A stretch of DNA of 64,000 nt from contig JAJYWC010000002.1 in the NCBI GenBank assembly GCA_021791695.1, positions 1 through 64,000 of the forward strand. The letters are read 5' to 3'. The notes beneath the pieces are model-generated. The model was given only the letters and a program-made list of their open reading frames with translations, was not told the origin of the DNA and made no database searches. A program made the translations under genes and the position numbers. The DNA comes from an archaeon. Its GTDB lineage: Archaea > Thermoproteota > Nitrososphaeria > Nitrososphaerales > Gagatemarchaeaceae. Shown here in pieces: positions 37,508 to 46,899 of the stretch (its first letter is position 1; every line of letters starts with the position of its first letter).

Positions 37508-38494
37508 CTAAATGAAGGGACGGTCCTTCCCAAACCTGTGCGCCTCGTTCATGCCCATACCGAACGCCTCGCGGGGCGAGAAGCTGACCGTCGCATGCTT
37601 CCGCTTCGGATGCCTGAGCAGGCTCGCCCTGACCCTCTCGCCCTCCCGTCCGAACTCCAGCAGTATGTCTGCGTGCGAGGCGACGCGCCCGTCGTAGGGG
37701 GTCGGGGTCCCGAGCGTCGCGACGACAAGGGTATCGGGCCTCTTCAGAGCCTGCAGCCCCTGGCCTATCGCCGACGCGACCCTCCTCCCCTCGGCCTCGC
37801 TTATGCCCGGGTCTGCGAACATGGAGAGGACGTCCGAGACCGCCACCAGCCTGGCGCCGCAGTCCCCGACCGCCCCGGGGAGCACCCGGATTATCGTGTC
37901 GGCGAGCTGGTACACGGTGAACGCCCTGCTGGTGATGACCCTTCTCATCGCCTTCTTCGGAGAGACGCCTGCGCTCTTGGCGAACCTCGAGAATAGGTAG
38001 AGGTCAGAGCAGTTCCCTCCGTCAACGAAGACCGCTGTGGAGTCCAACCCGCCCGCTGCAGCGGGCAGCTGCGCCCTGAAGCAGAGGAGCTCGGCCAGCA
38101 TCCCTGCCGGCCACTCACGGAACACGGCCAGCTTGCCGGGTTCGAGCGGCTCCAGCAGGCTGTCAAGACGCGTTATGCCCGACCTGAAGCCCCGTAACGA
38201 ACTGGCGCTGCGGAAGTCGCCCCGGCGCACCCTCGGCCTGCTGGCGGAGAGCGCTATCCCGGCCCATCCCGGAGGCACGGGCATCACCCTCCCGGCGACC
38301 GAGCCTTCGAGTGAGGCTCCGCACCCCGGGCACCTGTTCAGGAGCGCCTCCACGACCCTCCCGGTGTCGACGAGCACCCTTGACACGCGCAGTACACAGG
38401 TGCAGTCCGAGCAGAAGACCACGAAGTTCTGCCTGGCTTGCCGGGGTTGTCCCTCGGACAGAAAATGCAAATCCTGGTTTTCCCTTGTTAGCAT
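37508..38494 (-). CDS. RadA/RecA-superfamily paralog with N-terminal zinc ribbon and degenerate Walker A/B
   Basis: 329 aa from ATG 38494. CSDC...CPGC ribbon; FRSGITRLDSLLEPLEPGKLAVFREWPAGMLAELLCF aligns with Rad[32 protein letters not shown] but lacks GKT. TATA-like ttataa just upstream on minus strand. Confidence 0.8.
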   Translation of the reverse strand: MLTRENQDLHFLSEGQPRQARQNFVVFCSDCTCVLRVSRVLVDTGRVVEALLNRCPGCGASLEGSVAGRVMPVPPGWAGIALSASRPRVRRGDFRSASSLRGFRSGITRLDSLLEPLEPGKLAVFREWPAGMLAELLCFRAQLPAAAGGLDSTAVFVDGGNCSDLYLFSRFAKSAGVSPKKAMRRVITSRAFTVYQLADTIIRVLPGAVGDCGARLVAVSDVLSMFADPGISEAEGRRVASAIGQGLQALKRPDTLVVATLGTPTPYDGRVASHADILLEFGREGERVRASLLRHPKRKHATVSFSPREAFGMGMNEAHRFGKDRPFI

Positions 38495-38811
38495 CGCAAG
38501 AGAATCGGGTTGGCGCTTATAATCGCCAATCAGAATTCGTACGACCGTGGCTCCCGGAACAATATAAGCGCCAACGACGCGACGACAAACGATCCTTGAA
38601 GCTCGGGCTGGGCGGCAGCCTGGCTCCACCTGGAGTTCCTCCGACTCCGGCCCTCTGACACGGCCAGTCGGCTCGGGAGCCGCTTCCACTGTTTCGCTCG
38701 ACCAACGGGCATTCTTCGGGCATGTTTCTTGGGCCCCGAAAGCAGCCCGAGCCGGCGATCGCGGAACGGATTTAAGACGAGCGTCCAGTCGGAGCGTTCG
38801 AAGGTGTAGCC

Positions 38812-39666
38812 GTGCCCCCCAGAAGCCTGCTGATAGCGGCGGTCTCCATCGTCGTAGGGGTATCCGTCGCGTTCTTCAACATGTTCCGGTGGGCTGGCGT
38901 GCAGTACGCGGTAGCGGCGGCGGGGAAGAGCGCGGTGCAGCTCGTCCTCGACTTTTATCTCGCGCAGGCGCTCTCCACGGTCCTTGTAATCATCGGGCTC
39001 TACGCGTTCTACCGTGCCATAATCTCGGCCGGGACCCGCGCATCTCCTTCGATCCTCTCCGTGATGAGGGACGCGTTCGCCACCAAGAATGCGGTGCGGG
39101 TCGGTGCAGCCGTCGCGGCGGCGTATGCGGTGGTCTACGCTTTCGTCTCCAGCCTCGTCGTCTACCAGCCGAACGTTGACTTCGCCTCCGTCTACGGCGT
39201 GACCGGGCTGAGCTGGGCTGCGTTCATCGAGGGAGCCACCGGCGCCACACCGGCGATCTACGTCTACCTTCCTTCCCAGCACCTGGGGATGCAGCTCCTT
39301 CCTCTCACCCTCCTCTTCATCTTCCTGGTCCCTATCCTCGTCGGCTTCAACGTCATCCTGAGCTTCTTCGCGCTCCGGATCTCCTCGTTCCCCCAGAGCG
39401 GCAGATGGCTGGCGACTTCTGGGGCGGTATTCGGCCTTTTCACCGCCTGTCCGACGTGCGCGGGTCTCTTCCTGGCCAGTTCGATAGGAGGCGTGGGGAC
39501 GACCCTGGCCCTGGCCCTCGCCCCCTTCCAGCTGCTCTTCGTTGCGGTGACGCTCCCGGTCCTTCTCTTGGGGCCGGTCCTCACGGCAGTTAGCGTCCAG
39601 AGGTCCTACAAGGCGAGCTGTAGGCTCCCCGAGACCGCTTCCTCTCCACGGATCAATGCCGGATAA
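38812..39666 (+). CDS. Multi-TM membrane protein with CPTC motif, next to heme A/O biosynthesis genes
   Basis: 284 aa; GAVFGLFTACPTCAGLFLASSIGG; repeated hydrophobic segments. Confidence 0.75.
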   Translation: MPPRSLLIAAVSIVVGVSVAFFNMFRWAGVQYAVAAAGKSAVQLVLDFYLAQALSTVLVIIGLYAFYRAIISAGTRASPSILSVMRDAFATKNAVRVGAAVAAAYAVVYAFVSSLVVYQPNVDFASVYGVTGLSWAAFIEGATGATPAIYVYLPSQHLGMQLLPLTLLFIFLVPILVGFNVILSFFALRISSFPQSGRWLATSGAVFGLFTACPTCAGLFLASSIGGVGTTLALALAPFQLLFVAVTLPVLLLGPVLTAVSVQRSYKASCRLPETASSPRINAG

Positions 39667-39722
39667 TTGTTTAAATCGCTATTGAAAGCGGCGCGTCCAT
39701 ATTCAACGGAGAACATCTAGGA

Positions 39723-40583
39723 TTGACACTTCGGGATTATGTGCGGCTCATAAAGCCGAGGATCATACCGCTTCTCGTGCTGGTGGCGCTAGCCTCGGCG
39801 ATAATGGCCGCCAGGTCGATCCCTTCCCCTCTGGTCCTCGTGGGCCTCTTCGCGGCGGGGACGCTCTCGTCGGCAGGGGCCCTCGCGATAAACAGCTACC
39901 TCGAGGTCGACATCGACTCAAAGATGAAGAGGACCAGGAGCCGACCACTGCCCTCGAACACCGTCCCCAGGACCAACGCGCTGGCTTTCGGCGTGTCCCT
40001 TCTCGTCCTCGGCGTGCTGGTCTCCTTCTTCACTCTGAACCTCTACGCCACTCTCTTCATCGCCCTGGGCGCCGTCGTCTACGTGCCGGTCTACACCATC
40101 GTGCTCAAGCCCCGTACGAGCTGGAACATCGTACTGGGGGGGTTCGCTGGTAGCTGCGCGGCGCTCGCCGGATGGTACGCCGTGACGCTCGCAGACCCGC
40201 TGATAGCCTGGATTCTCGCTGCGCTGGTTTTCGTTTGGACCCCCAGCCACTTTTGGAGCCTCGCGGTCATAACCGAGTCCGATTACTCTGCAGCGGGCAT
40301 CCCAATGCTTCCCTCCGTGGTGGGCAGCAAGAGAGCGGCCCAGTTCATCGTGGCCAACACGCTCCTGCTCATACCCATCAGTCTGCTCTTCTACCTCTAC
40401 CTGGCGGGGACTGGGGAACTGGTCTATCTCGTAGGGGCCTTCGCGTTCGACCTCGGGATACTTGCGACCAACATCAAACTCCTCCTGAAGCCCACCAAGG
40501 AGAACGCCTTCCTCGCGTTCAAGTTCTCCAGCCCGTACCTCGCAGTGATATTCATCCTGGGTTGCGTGGCGGTCCTCGTCTAG
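39723..40583 (+). CDS. ctaB: Protoheme IX farnesyltransferase (heme O synthase, UbiA superfamily)
   Basis: LRDYVRLIKPRIIPLLVLVALASAIMA; NSYLEVDIDSKMKRTRSRPLPS; VWTPSHFWSLAVITESDYSAAGIPMLPSVVG. Confidence 0.95.
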   Translation: MTLRDYVRLIKPRIIPLLVLVALASAIMAARSIPSPLVLVGLFAAGTLSSAGALAINSYLEVDIDSKMKRTRSRPLPSNTVPRTNALAFGVSLLVLGVLVSFFTLNLYATLFIALGAVVYVPVYTIVLKPRTSWNIVLGGFAGSCAALAGWYAVTLADPLIAWILAALVFVWTPSHFWSLAVITESDYSAAGIPMLPSVVGSKRAAQFIVANTLLLIPISLLFYLYLAGTGELVYLVGAFAFDLGILATNIKLLLKPTKENAFLAFKFSSPYLAVIFILGCVAVLV

Positions 40584-40628
40584 CTCGAAACTCTTAACTA
40601 ACGTTCTGGGTCCCGGTCGTCAAGAACG

Positions 40629-41102
40629 ATGAGTCTGTCAAAATACCTCGTCTACGCGACGATACTCTCAACCTTCGTCCTGATAGTTTGGGGCGCCTAC
40701 CTGACGGCAGGGAACTGGGGTGGCGACTGCGGAACGACCAACGGCGGGTCTCTGGTCAGCAGCGACTGGCCCTACTGCAACGGAAGCCTGGCGATCCCCA
40801 ACCCGGCGGTGAGCTACGGCTCCCTCGTCGAGTACATCCACAGGACGCTCAGCGTGGTCGTCTCGGTCTTCCTTCTGGCCGCGACCGTGGCGGTCTGGAG
40901 GATGAAGCCGCGCCCCGTCCCCGTCGCTAGGGCGATGCTCCTCACCCTGCTCATGCTTGTAGTCCAGATCGGGCTCGGCGATGTCGTCGTCAACTCCGAC
41001 CTCAACGCCATAGTCACGGCGGTCCATCTTGCGAACGCCACGGCCCTCTTCGCCGTGATGGTCATCGGCGGCGTCTACATGCACATACACGAGAAACGCT
41101 AG
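40629..41102 (+). CDS. ctaA: Heme A synthase (COX15/CtaA), half-length archaeal form
   Basis: 157 aa, 4 TM; WGAYLTAGNWGGDCG...WPYCNGS...YIHRTLSVVVS; HLANATALFAVMVIGG. Confidence 0.88.
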   Translation: MSLSKYLVYATILSTFVLIVWGAYLTAGNWGGDCGTTNGGSLVSSDWPYCNGSLAIPNPAVSYGSLVEYIHRTLSVVVSVFLLAATVAVWRMKPRPVPVARAMLLTLLMLVVQIGLGDVVVNSDLNAIVTAVHLANATALFAVMVIGGVYMHIHEKR

Positions 41103-41128
41103 AAAGACAGATAGCCCGTGTCTTCCCG

Positions 41129-41614
41129 ATGATTCTCATGGGGACGGAGAGGCTCGTCGTCGATGCGATGCTAGGCAGCCTCGCCAGGAAGCTCAGGATA
41201 TTCGGGTTCGACGCAGTGTACTTCAGGGAAGGTAGCGATTCCGAACTTCTCCGGATGGCGCTTAGCGAGCGGAGGGTGCTCTTGACGTCAGACCGCGCCC
41301 TCTCCGAACGAGCCCGTGCCAGGGGCGCGCCGTGCCTGCTCATCGAGGGTTCCAGCGACCGCGAACGACTCGAAGCGCTCTGGAGCTCCGCCAGGGCGAG
41401 CGGGGTCGAACTCTCGCCGGGACCGTCCAGATGCGCCGTCTGTGGGACCGTACTGGAACCGTTGAAACGGGCGGACGTCAGGGGCCTCGTCCCCGAGCGC
41501 GTGGCGGCGAGCCACAGAGTTTACTTCCGCTGCCCCGGATGCGACAAGCTCTACTGGAAGGGTGGCCACTGGACGAGGCTCAGGAAGCTCTCCTCCATAG
41601 TGGTACGTCGATAA
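41129..41614 (+). CDS. Mut7-C RNase (PIN-like) domain protein with zinc ribbon
   Basis: ERLVVDAMLGSLARKLRIFGFDAVYFREGSDSELLRMALSERRVLLTSDRAL; CAVCGT...CPGCDKLYWKGGHW. Confidence 0.93.
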   Translation: MILMGTERLVVDAMLGSLARKLRIFGFDAVYFREGSDSELLRMALSERRVLLTSDRALSERARARGAPCLLIEGSSDRERLEALWSSARASGVELSPGPSRCAVCGTVLEPLKRADVRGLVPERVAASHRVYFRCPGCDKLYWKGGHWTRLRKLSSIVVRR

Positions 41615-41645
41615 CAATTTAACCGCGCCGGAGTCCTCGCGACCT

Positions 41646-42248
41646 ATGACGCTTACCGACGAGCAGGGGGCGGAGCTCTTGGGGTTGGCCAGGACGACCG
41701 TAGACGGCTTCGTCAGGTCCGGCCAAGTTCCCAGCTTCGAGGCGAGGGGCGCGCCCTTCCTCAGAGAGGTCCGCGGGGCCTTTGTGACGCTCAAGACGAC
41801 CGACGACGAGCTCAGGGGTTGCATCGGCCTGCCCTATCCCGTGAAGGAGTTGGGCGAGGCTGTGGTCGAGGCAGCGGTCGGGGCTGCCGCCCACGACCCC
41901 CGCTTCCCGAGAGTAAGACCCGAGGAGCTGGACGGGCTGCTCGTGGAGGTGAGCGCGCTCACTAGACCGCGAAGGATCGAGTACTCGTCCCCTCTAGAGC
42001 TGCCACGACTCGTCCGGATAGGCGAGGACGGGCTGATAGTCTCCAACGGGCGCGCAAGCGGTCTCCTGCTACCACAGGTCGCGACCGAGCACGGCATGGC
42101 CGCGGAGGACTTTCTCTCGCACACATGCATGAAGGCGGGGCTCCCGGCGGACGCCTGGCTCACCGGAGGTGTCACGGTGCAGGCCTTTCAGGCCGAGGTC
42201 TTCTCCGAGGCGTCCCCGCGGGGGACGACCAGAAGAGAACTGGAATAG
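41646..42248 (+). CDS. AMMECR1-domain protein
   Basis: GAFVTLKTTDDELRGCIGLPYPVKELGEAVVEAAVGAAAHDPRFPRVRPEELDGLLVEVSALTRPRRI. Confidence 0.95.
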   Translation: MTLTDEQGAELLGLARTTVDGFVRSGQVPSFEARGAPFLREVRGAFVTLKTTDDELRGCIGLPYPVKELGEAVVEAAVGAAAHDPRFPRVRPEELDGLLVEVSALTRPRRIEYSSPLELPRLVRIGEDGLIVSNGRASGLLLPQVATEHGMAAEDFLSHTCMKAGLPADAWLTGGVTVQAFQAEVFSEASPRGTTRRELE

Positions 42249-42254
42249 AGCCAA

Positions 42255-43400
42255 TTGAAGAGGGTCTACGTCGGCATCTTCGGCTCCGGGCTCGGCCACG
42301 CGTCAAGGATGATGGCCGTCAGCCGGAGGCTCGTGCAGGAGGGCTGCGAGCTGCAGTTCTCCAGCTCGGGCGAGTCGACGCGCTACGTCAGGAGGCAGGG
42401 TTACAGGTGCAACGACATCCCTCTCGTCGACGTTGTCTTCACCGACAGCGGTTCCTTCTCCGCCAAGGAGACCATGAAGGTCGCCCCCTGGCTCTTCGTA
42501 AAGGTCTTCAAGCAGGCGGGCGTCGAGGCGAGGAACATGATGCGCTTCGGGCCTGAAGTGGTCCTGAGCGACTCCCTCCTCTCGACGGTCATGGCCTCCA
42601 GGCTCCTGGGCCTGAAGAGCGTAACTGTCGTCAACCAGCTGAAGCTCGTCTCGTCCCCGAAGACCCCTCACGTCGCAGCGGAGCTTCTAACCAACGGGAG
42701 CATCACGGTGGGGAACGAGTTCTGGGAGCTCAGCGACAGGATCCTCTTCCCTGACCTGCCCCCGCCTTTCACCATAAGCGAACGCAACCTCTGGGGCGCC
42801 GGGAGCGCTGGCAAGAGGGCGGAATACATCGGGTTTCTTACCCCGCCCAGGTCGGACTTCGTCGACCCGGAGACAGCCAAGCTGCTCCGGTCCCCGCGGA
42901 GGCTTATCTTCTGGCAGGTCTCCGGTCCGGCGAAGACCAGGGCGAGCCTTCTCCCGAAGGTAAAGAAGGTCGCGTCGGCGCTCAGGGACGACTACCTGTC
43001 GATAGTCTCGGCGGGGAACCCTACCGGTAGCAGCATTCCTCTCGCCTTTGAGGGTGGCTTCATCTACGACTGGTGCCCTGCCAAGGACGCGATGATAGAC
43101 CGCTGCGACTTTTTCGTCTCGCGCGCGGGACACGTCACGATATCTGACCTCATCCTTCGCGGCAAGGCCTCTGTGCTGATACCTATACAGGCCCAGATGG
43201 AGCAGATGGGCAACGCTGCCAAGGCTGAGAAGCTTGGCGTAGCGGTCGACATGTCCGAAGACCGGCTCACCGAGGCGTCCTTCAGGGACGCATTCGCCAG
43301 GCTGAGCACGGACGAGACTGCCCGAAGACTGCGGGAGCTGAGGATGTACGCTGGCGGTTTCGATGCCGTCGGTTCTATCGTCTCTGCGCTCCGCTTCTAG
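42255..43400 (+). CDS. MurG/GT28-like glycosyltransferase
   Basis: KRVYVGIFGSGLGHASRMMAVSRRLVQEGCELQFSSSGE; C-terminal RCDFFVSRAGHVTISDLILRGKASVLIPIQAQMEQMGNA. Confidence 0.85.
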   Translation: MKRVYVGIFGSGLGHASRMMAVSRRLVQEGCELQFSSSGESTRYVRRQGYRCNDIPLVDVVFTDSGSFSAKETMKVAPWLFVKVFKQAGVEARNMMRFGPEVVLSDSLLSTVMASRLLGLKSVTVVNQLKLVSSPKTPHVAAELLTNGSITVGNEFWELSDRILFPDLPPPFTISERNLWGAGSAGKRAEYIGFLTPPRSDFVDPETAKLLRSPRRLIFWQVSGPAKTRASLLPKVKKVASALRDDYLSIVSAGNPTGSSIPLAFEGGFIYDWCPAKDAMIDRCDFFVSRAGHVTISDLILRGKASVLIPIQAQMEQMGNAAKAEKLGVAVDMSEDRLTEASFRDAFARLSTDETARRLRELRMYAGGFDAVGSIVSALRF

Positions 43401-44392
43401 CGGAGTATCCCGTCGAGGACTCCGTTGATATCCGACTCCTTCCCGCCGTAGGTCTTGACGACGTAGGCCGGGCCCTTGGCGGTCAGCGAGAGGTCCGCTC
43501 TCGCGTCCAAGTCCTTCCTTCTCAATCCCAGACGGTCCAGCTTCGACCTCACCTCATCCTCCTGGAGCAACAGCAACGGCAGGCTCACGAGCGGATAGGC
43601 CCGGAACTTCTTGACGACTTCCAGGCCTCTGCACTCCGGATGGACTCCGACCAGCGTCGCGCCTTTTTTCCCCTCGAGCCAGGCGGCCACTCTCCCTCCG
43701 GGGCTGCCGTCTCCCTCGAGAACCTCGAGTGAAATGCTACCCGCGTCAGCCCGTCTTGACAGCTCGGCGTACAGCCTCGCCGCCTGTCTCAGCGACTCGT
43801 CGTCCGTCCTCGCATGCACTAGTGTCACCGAGTACCCCGAGAGGACGGCCATCCATGCCGCGACCGCGCTGTGGTATCCACCCGAGACGAGGCAGAAGAC
43901 CTTCGCCTTCCTCGAGGTCGGGACCCCTCCGGGACCCTTCTTCAGCTGGACGCCTGCTACCCCTCTGTCGGCGGTCATCACTATCCTGAACGTTACATCG
44001 GGCCGCCTCTCGTCGACCCGCGTCCCCTTCACCGCCTTGAGGATCGAGCCGTTCCCGTCGAGGAGGACGTCCCCCTCCTCCTGGCTGCTCCGCTCGACCT
44101 GCGCGTCGAGCCTGAACGCCGAGCCCTCTCTGAGGTATCTTCCTGCGAGAAACCGCAGGCGCGCGGTCAGCGCGTCTCTCCCCTCGAACGCGTAACCCAC
44201 CGCTATCCAGTCGACGCCGGGAAGGTACGCCAGTCTGCGTGCGACCGCTACGGGGTCGTCGTTCTCCACGATGAGGGACCTGCCAGACCTACCCACCGCC
44301 TGGCGCCTTAGCGCCAGCTTCGATGCGACGGTCCGGTGCAGGTCGTCCAGGTCGCCGTTCCCCGACCACCCCACGAGCGCTGCTGTACTCAC
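43397..44392 (-). CDS. ThiI-like THUMP/PP-loop protein with altered PP-loop motif
   Basis: 332 aa from GTG; PP-loop VFCLVSGGYHSAVAAWMAVLSGYSVTLVHA (canonical SGGxDS); GTRVDERRPDVTFRIVM THUMP-like. Confidence 0.8.
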   Translation of the reverse strand: MSTAALVGWSGNGDLDDLHRTVASKLALRRQAVGRSGRSLIVENDDPVAVARRLAYLPGVDWIAVGYAFEGRDALTARLRFLAGRYLREGSAFRLDAQVERSSQEEGDVLLDGNGSILKAVKGTRVDERRPDVTFRIVMTADRGVAGVQLKKGPGGVPTSRKAKVFCLVSGGYHSAVAAWMAVLSGYSVTLVHARTDDESLRQAARLYAELSRRADAGSISLEVLEGDGSPGGRVAAWLEGKKGATLVGVHPECRGLEVVKKFRAYPLVSLPLLLLQEDEVRSKLDRLGLRRKDLDARADLSLTAKGPAYVVKTYGGKESDINGVLDGILR

Positions 44393-44449
44393 AACTGGAG
44401 AGCAGATGCACGACGTTTTTAAGTCGACTAGAGGCCGAAACGCCCGGTC

Positions 44450-45751
44450 ATGGAGAGCCCTGCAAGGAGGCTTCGCGCCAGACAGGTCTTCAGCGCTGAA
44501 AGCGGGCAGAACGTGGAGCTGAAGGGATGGGTCGCGACCAAGAGCTCGATGGGCGGTCTCATATTCGCGGTCATCAGAGACGGGACCGGGTACGTCCAGG
44601 TATCGGCGAAGAAGGGCGTGACGCCTCCCGATTCGATGCTGGCGATACAGACGGCCACGAAAGAGTCGGCGGTGGTCGTAAGAGGAGTCGTCCGGGAGGA
44701 CGCGAGGGCTCCTGGTGGACGGGAGGTCTCGGTCAGAGACTTTCGCATCGTCTCGCTCGCTGAACCATGGCCGATCACCAAGACCGCTGCGGCGTCGCCG
44801 TCGTACCTCTATGACGTCCGCCACCTGAGCATAAGGAGCCGAAAGGTGGGAGCTGCAATGAAGGTCAGGTCCGAGGTAGTGGCAGCCTGCTTCGACTACT
44901 TCCGTGAGAGAGGGTTCACCCTGATCAGCGCCCCCACATTCGTACAGGCGGCCGTGGAGGGTGGCTCGACGCTTTTCGGCGTCGACTACTTCGGGAAGAA
45001 GGTGAACCTCAGCCAGAGCGCGCAGTTCTATGAGGAGGCAGCGCTGGCGTCCCTGGAGAAGGTGTGGGTCTATCAGCCTGCCTTCAGGGCCGAGAAGTCA
45101 AGGACGCCTAAGCACCTGACCGAGTTCTGGATGGTTGAGGCCGAGCAGGCCTTTGCCGGTCAACCCGACAACATGAAGCTCCAGGAGGAGCTCCTCGCCT
45201 TCATCGTGAAGCGGGTCGTGGAGAACCGGGGGGAGGAGCTGAAGATTCTGGACAGGGCCATCGCCGTCCCTTCCGTACCATTCGACCGGGTCTCCTACGA
45301 TGAGGTGCGCGACATCGCTGCGAAGGAGGGCATGGCCTTCGAGTGGGGTGAGGACGTCACGACGGAAGCCGAGCGCCTCGTCTCCCTTGCCCATCAGGGC
45401 CCCTTCTTCATCACCGACTATCCGCTCTCGGCGCGCTCGTTCTACCACATGACATACCCGGACAGGCCGAAGGTAACGATGTCGGCGGACCTGATAGCCC
45501 CCGGGGGGTTCGGGGAGCTGGCCACAGGAGGTCAGAGGATCGCCGACCTGGCCCTGCTCATAGAGAGGATCAAGAGTCAGGACCTCCCCGCCGAGGCCTT
45601 CGGGTGGTACCTGGACCTTAGGAAGTATGGCATGCCCGAGCACTCCGGGTTCGGCATGGGCGTCGAGAGGGTGACGCGCTGGCTTGCGGGGCTGAAGCAC
45701 ATCAGAGGCGCCAGCCTCTTCCCGAGGACGATGACACGCGTCTCGCCTTAG
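44450..45751 (+). CDS. asnS: Asparaginyl-tRNA synthetase-type class IIb aaRS
   Basis: NVELKGWVATKSSMGGLIFAVIRDGTGYVQV (OB-fold); AQFYEEAALASLEKVWVYQPAFRAEKSRTPKHLTEFWMVEAE; HSGFGMGVERVTRWL. Confidence 0.92.
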   Translation: MESPARRLRARQVFSAESGQNVELKGWVATKSSMGGLIFAVIRDGTGYVQVSAKKGVTPPDSMLAIQTATKESAVVVRGVVREDARAPGGREVSVRDFRIVSLAEPWPITKTAAASPSYLYDVRHLSIRSRKVGAAMKVRSEVVAACFDYFRERGFTLISAPTFVQAAVEGGSTLFGVDYFGKKVNLSQSAQFYEEAALASLEKVWVYQPAFRAEKSRTPKHLTEFWMVEAEQAFAGQPDNMKLQEELLAFIVKRVVENRGEELKILDRAIAVPSVPFDRVSYDEVRDIAAKEGMAFEWGEDVTTEAERLVSLAHQGPFFITDYPLSARSFYHMTYPDRPKVTMSADLIAPGGFGELATGGQRIADLALLIERIKSQDLPAEAFGWYLDLRKYGMPEHSGFGMGVERVTRWLAGLKHIRGASLFPRTMTRVSP

Positions 45752-45814
45752 CCGGTCCTATGTTCTTCGTTGGTGGTTATAGGAGCCCTCGAGGTCCGCT
45801 AACGCTTATTTAGC

Positions 45815-46846
45815 GTGGGACGAACAGCCAACGACAGTTTGCCAGAGGAAGAGAGAGAAGAGATAGACGAGGAACTCGACGTCACGAGCATCGCAGGTGT
45901 CGGTGCAGTTACGAAGCAGAAGCTCAACGACGCGGGAATATTCACAATTCTGGACCTCGCAACGGCCGGTCCTTCGGAAATAGCGGAGGCCACGGACTGG
46001 GACATCAGCAAGTCGGTCGACGTAAACAACAAGGCGCGGAAAAAGCTGGTCGAGATGGGCAGGCTCGAACCCGACTTTGTCAGCGCCTCCGACCTGCTCA
46101 CGCGCCGCAAGAACATCACGAGGATAAGCACCGGGTCGAAGAACATCGACGAGCTGCTCGGCGGCGGTATAGAGACCTGGGCGATAACGGAGTTCTACGG
46201 CGAGTTTGGCGCAGGCAAGAGCCAGATCTGTCACACTCTCAGCTGCATGGTACAGCAGCCGATAGAGGCGGGCGGCCTCGACGGAGGCGTGGTCTACATC
46301 GACACCGAGGGGACGTTCAGGCCGGAGAGAATCTCCGAGATAGCCTCCGCAAGGGGCTTCGACCCCGATGCTGTACTCTCCAGGATAATGGTCGCCAGGG
46401 CCTACAACAGCGCTCACCAGGAGCTCATCGTCAAGGACCTCGGAAGGGTGATCGAGAAGAACAACGTAAAGCTCGTGCTCGTCGACAGCGCGGTGGCTCA
46501 CTACAGGGCGGAGTTCCTCGGGCGGGGGACGCTCGCAGAGCGCCAGCAGCGCCTCAACCGCTTCATGCACGCGCTTCTCAGGACGGCCGAAGTCTACAAC
46601 ATCGCGGTCGTGATGACCAACCAGGTCCAGTCCGCGCCCGACAGTTTCTTCGGAGACCCCACAAGGGCGACGGGCGGACACGTCGTGGCTCACACCAGCA
46701 CCTACAGGATATACCTCCGGAAGGCCGGCAAGAACAGGATAGCCAGGATGATGGATAGCCCCTACCACCCCGAGAGAGACGCGGTCTTCATGCTGGACGA
46801 GAAGGGCATCGACGACCCGCCGGAAGAGTCTTCAAAGAGAAGATAG
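45815..46846 (+). CDS. radA: DNA repair and recombination protein RadA
   Basis: HhH N-domain [102 protein letters not shown]. Confidence 0.98.
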   Translation: MGRTANDSLPEEEREEIDEELDVTSIAGVGAVTKQKLNDAGIFTILDLATAGPSEIAEATDWDISKSVDVNNKARKKLVEMGRLEPDFVSASDLLTRRKNITRISTGSKNIDELLGGGIETWAITEFYGEFGAGKSQICHTLSCMVQQPIEAGGLDGGVVYIDTEGTFRPERISEIASARGFDPDAVLSRIMVARAYNSAHQELIVKDLGRVIEKNNVKLVLVDSAVAHYRAEFLGRGTLAERQQRLNRFMHALLRTAEVYNIAVVMTNQVQSAPDSFFGDPTRATGGHVVAHTSTYRIYLRKAGKNRIARMMDSPYHPERDAVFMLDEKGIDDPPEESSKRR

Positions 46847-46899
46847 ATTCTTTCGGTTGGCAACGGTTTAATATCGTACCTTCGCCGGCGAGAACCTTC

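Noticed and set aside
38495-38689. Upstream extension of the RadA-like ORF to 38689
   Set aside because: A TATA-like ttataa lies about 25 nt upstream of ATG 38494, suggesting a leaderless start there.
44393-44824. N-terminal extension of ORF 43397..44824
   Set aside because: Antisense to asnS; ThiI-like homology starts at the GTG at 44392.
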